Shown one piece after another: positions 57,840 through 64,000 of a DNA stretch of 64,000 nucleotides. Position 1 is the stretch's first letter, and each line of letters begins with the position of its first letter. Position numbers and translations under genes: made by a program. The notes beneath the pieces are model-generated. The model was not told the origin of the DNA. It saw nothing but the letters and a program-made list of their open reading frames with translations, and ran no database searches. Source of the stretch: Stenopsyche tienmushanensis (Eukaryota; Arthropoda; Insecta; Trichoptera; Stenopsychidae); contig WACJ01000330.1 in NCBI GenBank assembly GCA_008973525.1, positions 248,001 to 312,000 of the forward strand, given 5' to 3'.

Positions 57840-58335
57840 TGTCGTCCGTGCATACGAAGCAAAGGTGGCCAATTTGAAAAAAAAAAATCTTGAGCATAAA
57901 AAGTATTTTCAAAACCCTAACCCTAGCAAAATTGTATCGTTAGCATATCGTATAAACTAGAAAACATTTTGAAACTAAACTAAATTCAAAATAGTTATCA
58001 ACTTTTTTGCTTAAAGAATTTAGAAGGAGACATTTTTCATTCGTTTACAAATTTTACATTACTTTGGAAGCTTAGAAGTATTTTTTTTTTTTTGAGCCGA
58101 TTGCATAAAATAATGATTTATTTAGATCAAAAGTACATTTCAAAATACAAAAACAGTTATTTTGTACTATTACGAATACAGATTAAAATGTTATGACGAT
58201 TTGAAGATGAAATTTTGGGTATTTATTCAAAATGTTGAAAAAAATTATATTAGGACATAGGACCTGTGTGGTCCCCTAACTCCCTAACTCCCTAAAAAAT
58301 TGTATCGGTCCATGTGCCAAACACTCTGTATATAG
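57840..58335. other. Probable 3' remainder of the same transposon
   Basis: The AAATTGGCCACCTTTG region (57867-57882, reading GGHL on - strand) resembles the N-G-G-H-F-E end of that transposase group. TATACAGAGTGTTTGGCACA (antisense, 58314-58333) looks like its outer end. A short CCCTAACT triple repeat sits at 58273-58294. Confidence 0.35.
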
Positions 58336-58420
58336 TACAAATATGGATTTTTACATATAAGATCTACTGCAAGTTAATTATAATATACCTATATTATTTG
58401 AGAAAGTTCAAACAATAAGT

Positions 58421-58640
58421 TGGAAAAGTTTTATCGCAATCGATTGTACGGTATGGCAGCACATAAAATACGAACAAACAACATTTTATTTTGTATATTA
58501 GACTATGCCTATGTAACTCATGCAATTCTTAGCAATAATTTGACGAAGTTTTATCGCGATCCGATGAACGATATGGCAGCGTATTACATACGAACAAACA
58601 GAGATTAATTTTTATATATTAGATTAGGTTATCCCGAAAG
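58421..58640. repeat. 120-bp tandem repeat, about two copies
   Basis: AAGTTTTATCGC recurs at 58427 and 58547, and TATGGCAGC and ATACGAACAAACA keep the same spacing. The period is 120 bp, so the frame is preserved, and a 62-codon frame spans both copies (KFYR...MAA..IRTN twice). A weak third unit may precede 58421. Confidence 0.7.
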
Positions 58641-60654
58641 AAATCCATTATATATTTTTTAAACAATCATTTTTAACAACTAATTCACACCTCTCCAACA
58701 AGTTGTTTTTATCCTTCTTATAGAATGGGAGCGTACAATTGTCGATAATAAGCTTTCGCAGTTATCGTTTCGCTTAATTTAAGAATTTCATACTAAATGA
58801 CTCCAGTCATAATCCACTATGAAATAATCTTCAGAAGCGTCAATTCTGGTTGTTTCTTAGAAAGCCATTAATATAAGCCATAATTTGCGGTAGTTGCGTT
58901 CTTTGTGTTGACAACAATGATACACATAGTACGTGAGACAGCGACATTATTTATGTAATTATTCCTACAGAGCTGATTCTTTTTCATTTTGTTGTTTTGA
59001 TATTGCATAAATGTTTTATGTCTACAAAACTGAAAATATATTATAGCTGCTTATAATAAGTAATATATGTATGCAATGCAATACTTCAATCAAGTTCTCG
59101 CGCTACAATTTTAGCCACGTCTACTGAAGTTCTAGCCACCTTGTATCGAAAGTAGACGACTTTTATTTAACAATAATTAACGTAAACTACTTGCAGATAA
59201 AAAAAGTGGCTTTATATATTTTGATTTGACGTCGGTATGAACAAATATACTGTTGATGTTGTATATAAGACTCTTTATGATATTTCTTCTATTGATCTTC
59301 ACAAACTGGATTTAAACGAGAGCGTGCGAAAATAATGCATCTCTTTCGGGAAAACCTATTACACAACGATGATAGGTCAAGAATGCGGTTAGTGGTATTA
59401 AAATATAAACACTTTTAAACCACATCAAAATAGTATAGGATGGCATTGCATTATTGTTCTTTGTTATTTATTTAATTTATCAATGAAATAACTTTGCTCG
59501 TTCTTAATAAACATAATAGTATGATAAACATACATTTGCTCATTTTGTTTGGCATTTTAATGGTATTGGTAGCTAAAGACAATGTGGAAATGACGACGCA
59601 CTATAAATGGAGACATTTTCGGAGAAAATTAAAAAGCATCTTATTAGTAAACGAAACAATCGTGCTTAAGTGAAGCAGATTTCCAACAATAATTAAGAGC
59701 AGAGAGTGACCAAATGATTGTCTCAGGTCATGATTAATATAGAAGTGACTGCCGAAGATCTTATTTTGACGCAATAGTTACATCTATATTCACCACACCT
59801 GAATCGCATAGACTTCTCCATTTGTATTTATATGATCAGGCTCGTCTCTGAAGTGCTAAGTGGGAAGTGCTTATTATTCCCACCCGACAACGCTTGTATT
59901 TGAATATTCTAATTTATAAAAATGTATGCTTTGGAATTATCTTTCTCTCATTTTTACTTCAACATAAGCTCTATGATTATGAAATGAATGCAAATAAACT
60001 GACATCTAATCATCATACTTAGGAAGCATGTGCAATGCTAACAACGCTGATGGTATCAAATACCATTTTACTGCTGATAATGAAGAATTGAGCAACCTTC
60101 GCTACTGAGCATTAACCTTTTTCTAGATGAAGGCTCTGTCATTAGATTTTACTGCTTCTTTGTTTGCTCTATAAGCAGGCACTGGTGTATCAATTTTTTA
60201 TAAATGTACAAATACAAAGTATTAATTGGAGGATAATCGAATTAAACGAATCGCATCATTAGGTTACAACATTTTTAGAAGAAAAAAAAAATGCTTCTTG
60301 TTTGGAGCTAAGCATTGGCCATATGTTCACTTAACATACTTCGACAGACCTGTTAACCCACGCCAATAAAATAATCAACAGATATTTCTTGGCAATGAGC
60401 GAAAAAATATACGCATCGACTCAATATTTGCTATATACATTCGCAGTTATTGGACTATAAATAGTAGATTTGGTGTATTTTTATATGGATGATTTTAGTC
60501 CAGCATGAGCTATTTATTGAACCATGGAACCGAAAGATTTATCTTTTATACAGCAAGATTTCATCCGCATTTTATTGAAATGGAAAAATGATGAACATCT
60601 AGGACTTTTTGATGAAATAAATCATAAATATGTTGAGCATAATAGTTGGATCTG
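58641..60654. other. AT-rich intergenic, nothing recognised
   Basis: No supported gene or repeat pair. Confidence 0.4.
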
Positions 60655-61855
60655 GATATACTTCCGACAATAAGTATGGAAACACTTAACATATTATCGA
60701 ATTTATGTAAAAACATAATAATTAGCCGTTACAAATCTTTCTTATTTTCAATGCTAGAACCATTTTTACTTCATATTCGAGTGCATATCATAATATGCAC
60801 TCAACAAGATTGGCTAGTTTCTTGTATAATTTTTACAGTAAGGGAGGGCAGGAGTTTCTTCCACCTCAATATCGTCTTCTGTTTCTTTGCTGGCATATAA
60901 CATCAAGCCGATAATATCATTCAAGGGAGTATCCTCAAGCAATTTATCGACATAATTTTGAGAAAAAGTATCAAAGCCTTCTTCTCCGAGTTGATTTGCC
61001 AAAGTAATGATTTCAGCTGACAATGTCGAAGTTTTTATTATTTCGCCATCTGTAACACATTCGTGTCAAACTGCTTTCCAACAAGAATTTAAAGTGTGTG
61101 GAGTAATCTGAGATACTGCACATGAAATACTATTTATACAGTCCAAAACTGAAAATTAAGGGATAGGTTTCGTTATTTTTAAAAACCGCATAACTTCAAA
61201 AACGCATAAAAACAGACCCAAATGTATTACGATTCATACCTCTATCATTACGCTATAAAATGAAGTTTTTAAATCAGGGAAATTGCTTAAAAAATGAAAA
61301 ATTCCATCAAGGGAACGCATTACACCATTAGAAGGTATCAGGAGACTTGGACTTTGAAGCACAGGAAAAGACCGGACCGCCCAAAATACATTAAATACAC
61401 CGATCTGGTTACAAAAAAATGGACAATTGATGATTTTAAAAATGTCATATAGATGGATGAAAGAAAATTTGTAATTTTTAGCCTAAGAAGATGAAATTTT
61501 CGTCGAAAAAATTGTGCCTCGGAAGTATGTATAGGATATGATGATGTGAGGTTGCTTTAAATGAAAAGACTGAAGATATAATAAAAATGATGGAAAATTG
61601 TATGTGTCTTCACGTTTTCGAATATTACGGAACCGTTCGAAAAATATATAATTGATCTTTAAATTCCCAGACTTGTTTCCAATCGAGCTATTGTGGGATG
61701 ATCAATATGCTCTGGAATAACCTACAAGAATGCAAAAAATATTCATCACAGCAACACATGCATGCCAAAAGTGGACATTTTGATGAAAATCCACATAAAG
61801 GTTTTTTTTATAATCAATTTGTGCTATTATTTAAATGTTTATATTATAATGTTAT
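60655..61855 (+). pseudogene. Tc1-like transposon fossil copy 2, split by another element
   Basis: 60655-60765 matches the 5' part of the copy at 4970-5812 (TTATGTAAAAACATAATAAT region). The match resumes at about 61250 with CCATCAAGGGAACGC and continues to the 3' tail CAATTTGTGCTATTATTTAA. Translation gives YQETWTLKHRKRPDRPK and, at about 61670, PDLFPIELLWDD, the Tc1 D-L-N-P-I-E-x-L-W block with the catalytic Glu that copy 1 lacks. The frame is broken repeatedly. Confidence 0.75.
60770..61150 (-). pseudogene. Tigger/jerky-type (pogo) transposase C-terminal relic nested in Tc1 copy 2
   Basis: On the - strand, QITPHTLNSCWKAV (about 61060-61110) then a stop and HECVTD lead into IITLANQLGEEGFDTFSQNY and VDKLLEDTPLNDIIGL (60814-61023). 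This follows the pogo/jerky layout: V-T-x-x-T-x-x-x-C-W-x-x-x-W-x-x-C, then an acidic region with helix L-L-x-x-x-x-x-x-L-x-x-x-D-L/I. The element interrupts the Tc1 fossil and is therefore younger than it. Confidence 0.55.
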
Positions 61856-61871
61856 GTCAAATTCTTAAAGA

Positions 61872-61911
61872 GGGCGTGGCTAAGCAGGCGCCCGTCACGA
61901 GCACAACTGGG
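61872..61911 (+). repeat. GC-rich repeat also present inverted in the hAT MITE at 3263-3302
   Basis: GGGCGTGGCTAAGCAGGCGC and onwards; the inverted copy differs at about five positions over 40 bp. Confidence 0.65.
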
Positions 61912-61999
61912 CTTGGGGCGCAAAACGCAAAATATCGACTCGGTCGAGAGTTGCACATGGTTTTTATTTTACTTGAGTATTCTACTATACACGAATCAA

Positions 62000-62152
62000 C
62001 ACTGATTGACTCTGTCCGTTTTTATAATCATATACTGAGCTGTCTAATCCCTCTTTTCTTCGTTATCGTTATGTTCAAGTATGGCATCCGATCGCGAGCT
62101 GCTCATTCGTCTTATCAGCGATCCGAAAAGCGGACCGATTGGACATACAAAC
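62000..62152 (+). repeat. Dispersed repeat R1, copy B
   Basis: Inverted relative to 2029-2176. Lies inside a 178-codon + strand frame (61762-62298) whose translation has no domain. Because the frame is built from two repeat pieces and AT-rich tails, I do not call it a gene. Confidence 0.6.
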
Positions 62153-62355
62153 CTCGTGGCCTAGACACTTCCTATCATAGTATTTTTTTTAAAACAGTTA
62201 GGTCGGGTACTTTCGGAACTGTTTTAATATATTATTTTAAAACATACATTAATGCATTGCATGCATTTATAATAGTATTAATTAAATTTAAAAAATAAAT
62301 TGGATTCCCTTGGGGAAGTTAGATACCTGTCACGGACGCTTAGACCAACAGAGAT

Positions 62356-64000
62356 GGAGTGTGTCTTGCATGTTGAGTTTGGAGACAGACAGAGACGGAG
62401 AGAGTATAAATCGTTAATCCAAATTTATTGACTAATAATGATATGTGAATGATATAATTAATCGATTTCAAGTGTATTGTTTATGTTGACTTGAAGAAAT
62501 TACCGAATATTGTGTGCTATCAACAGTGTTTATTTATTTATATACAAGCGTCATACACGCTGCGACGGTTCTTACAGATAAATGGATTTGTACGGATGGT
62601 AAGTGGCGGACATGCAAATATAGCATTTAAGTTTATGATGATTTAAAATTAGCTCACTACTCAAAGGGATAAGAAAGGGATTATTAGGTTATATAAATAA
62701 ATTACGAGTTATAAAAAAGCTTTTTCGCGAGGTACTGAGCGTAAATACAAATGAAGCTTTGTCTTGAATATGATAAATCAAGTTAATGGTGTTGGATTTT
62801 TTGCTAAAAAATATCCTTCAAGCGTAAATATTGACACATCTTAATGTGCATATCAAGCCAAAGTATATATAATCTTCTAAAGCGAAACACTAACATTGCT
62901 TTAAATCTGGATAAATTTCATCATTCTAGATTGCAATGATACGAGTTGAAGGTCTCATTCAGCATCAGTTTGTAGTTTTATTTAAAGACGACATTGAAGA
63001 CTTAATTTAATCATTTTCTGGCGAAGATGAAATATGTTAAAGCAATACAAAAAAATCTAATCCGTATAGTCCGAGCCATAATTTTTCATCCAAAGTGCAA
63101 ACAAGGAAAACGTCTCTGAAATACAATTGTCTGTTTCAGAAAAAACATAATCAGGTCAGCGCTTAAGTGGCCATAAATTTAAAAAATCCCTCGTAGAAAT
63201 GTTTGTGTCAGTCATGGTCATCCTAAATACAATAGAGCTAGATGCTGGATTTATAAAAACATTAAGTACCAGTATTTGTCTCTCGCTCTTGCTTACAGTT
63301 GGCATTTACAAAAGCGAGAAGGATGTACCAATTCAAAAATGCATTTAAATTAACGAGCTTAATAACTTCAATTTACAACATGGACACATCTGGATTTATA
63401 AATGCGGCTTTAAAGGTCATCGAGGATGCTAAAATGATTTTGCAATGAAAGTGCACTACAAACTCGTTCCGATTTAGAGGATCTTATAGTGGAAAAATTT
63501 CATACACAATTAGGAATCGTGCAGAATTCGCAGCGCTCACCATATGATCTGCCAACTGTCATTGCAAATGCTTCTACCTTTTAAGTATGACTTGAAATTT
63601 CATTAATGTTCTTATCCATATGTTATTTTTATAATTTTGCACAAAAAATATTACTATATTCATAAGAAAACAATAAGGACGCCATGAAAATCGAGATTCT
63701 TCATGTTATTAACCATTTGAGTAGTGAGCTAATTTTAAATCATCATAAACTTAGATGCCATATTCGTATGTCTACCGTTTATCATCCGTACAAATCCACT
63801 TATTTGTCAGGACTGCGTAGCGTGTTTGAAGCTTGTACATAAATAAATAAACACTCTCGATAACAGACAACATTCGTACATTTATTTGCGTTAACATAAA
63901 CAATACACTTGAAATCGATTCATTTGGGTTATTATTAGTCGATAAATTTGGGTTATCGATCTATATAATTGTACGATGTACGCAAGACACTCTTTCCCAG
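62356..64000. mobile_element. DNA element with about 300-bp inverted termini, cut by the right window edge
   Basis: 62356-62672 and 63706-64000 are inverted copies. Exact matches include 35 nt (62631-62665 with 63716-63750) and 28 nt (62460-62487 with 63893-63920). The outermost matched word is GAGTGTGTCTTGC on the left and GAGTGT-CTTGCG on the right strand, so at most a few tens of bases lie beyond the window. The 1-kb centre is AT-rich. One + strand trace near 63450-63580 reads RSDLEDLIVEKFHTQLGIVQ and ends at a stop. No superfamily motif is visible, so the family is undetermined. Confidence 0.75.

Noticed and set aside
57917..58294. CCCTAACCCTA and CCCTAACT runs as possible telomere-like repeats
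   Set aside because: Only two or three units in each place, with non-canonical periods; more simply part of a decayed transposon end.
61762..62298. 178-codon + strand frame
   Set aside because: It is assembled from the tail of a Tc1 fossil, two dispersed repeat pieces and AT-rich sequence; no coherent protein features.

Overview
The window reads as nuclear DNA of an arthropod, most likely an insect. It is AT-rich, has spliced genes with GT-AG introns, and is littered with decayed mariner, Tc1-like, piggyBac, hAT and Tigger/pogo-type DNA transposons, with only one recognisable retroelement scrap. The order of insect cannot be fixed from sequence alone.

Two multi-exon genes are well supported, both on the + strand. 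The first (coding exons 25206-32971) encodes an SLC13/INDY-family sodium-coupled carboxylate transporter. I could join sixteen coding exons in frame into 622 residues. Exon 12 (28594-28713) is a 120-nt phase-symmetric exon that looks like an optional cassette. The second (45833-49477) encodes a very acidic protein of about 1131 residues, with an N-terminal RIIa dimerisation/docking fold and two IQ motifs. That architecture is known from sperm and cilium A-kinase-anchoring proteins. Between and around them are weaker candidates: a small one-helix membrane protein on the - strand (40370-40564), a two-exon - strand model at 37582-38102, a short - strand ORF at 38411-38593, a + strand ORF with an Ala/Thr/Pro repeat at 38923-39297, and a 197-codon - strand ORF at 41350-41943.

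Layout: 1-9 kb holds a cluster of small hAT-like MITEs (two with 8-bp target duplications), a mariner scrap and a Tc1 fossil. 10.3-12.6 kb has two CpG-rich blocks, a piggyBac scrap, a TATA/octamer pair and a 15-bp-arm hairpin. 13-15 kb has two antisense mariner fossils. 18-23 kb has a minisatellite, a 19-bp inverted repeat and a piggyBac C-terminal fossil. 25-34 kb is the transporter gene, with at least five mobile elements in its introns. 34-45 kb has MITEs, dispersed repeats and candidate small genes. 45.8-49.7 kb is the RIIa/IQ gene. 50-57.6 kb is gene-poor with many homeodomain-like AT-rich words. 57.6-64 kb is a transposon graveyard: a transposase scrap, a 120-bp tandem repeat, a Tc1 fossil split by a Tigger fossil, and a DNA element with roughly 300-bp inverted termini that runs off the right edge.

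No rRNA, tRNA, CRISPR or bacterial-type operon is visible. The most interesting points are a non-canonical first sodium/substrate motif (SNA, not SNT) and the cassette exon in the transporter, a 29-nt perfect inverted repeat between two of its introns that could pair in the pre-mRNA, the long-TIR element, and the conserved-looking membrane microprotein.
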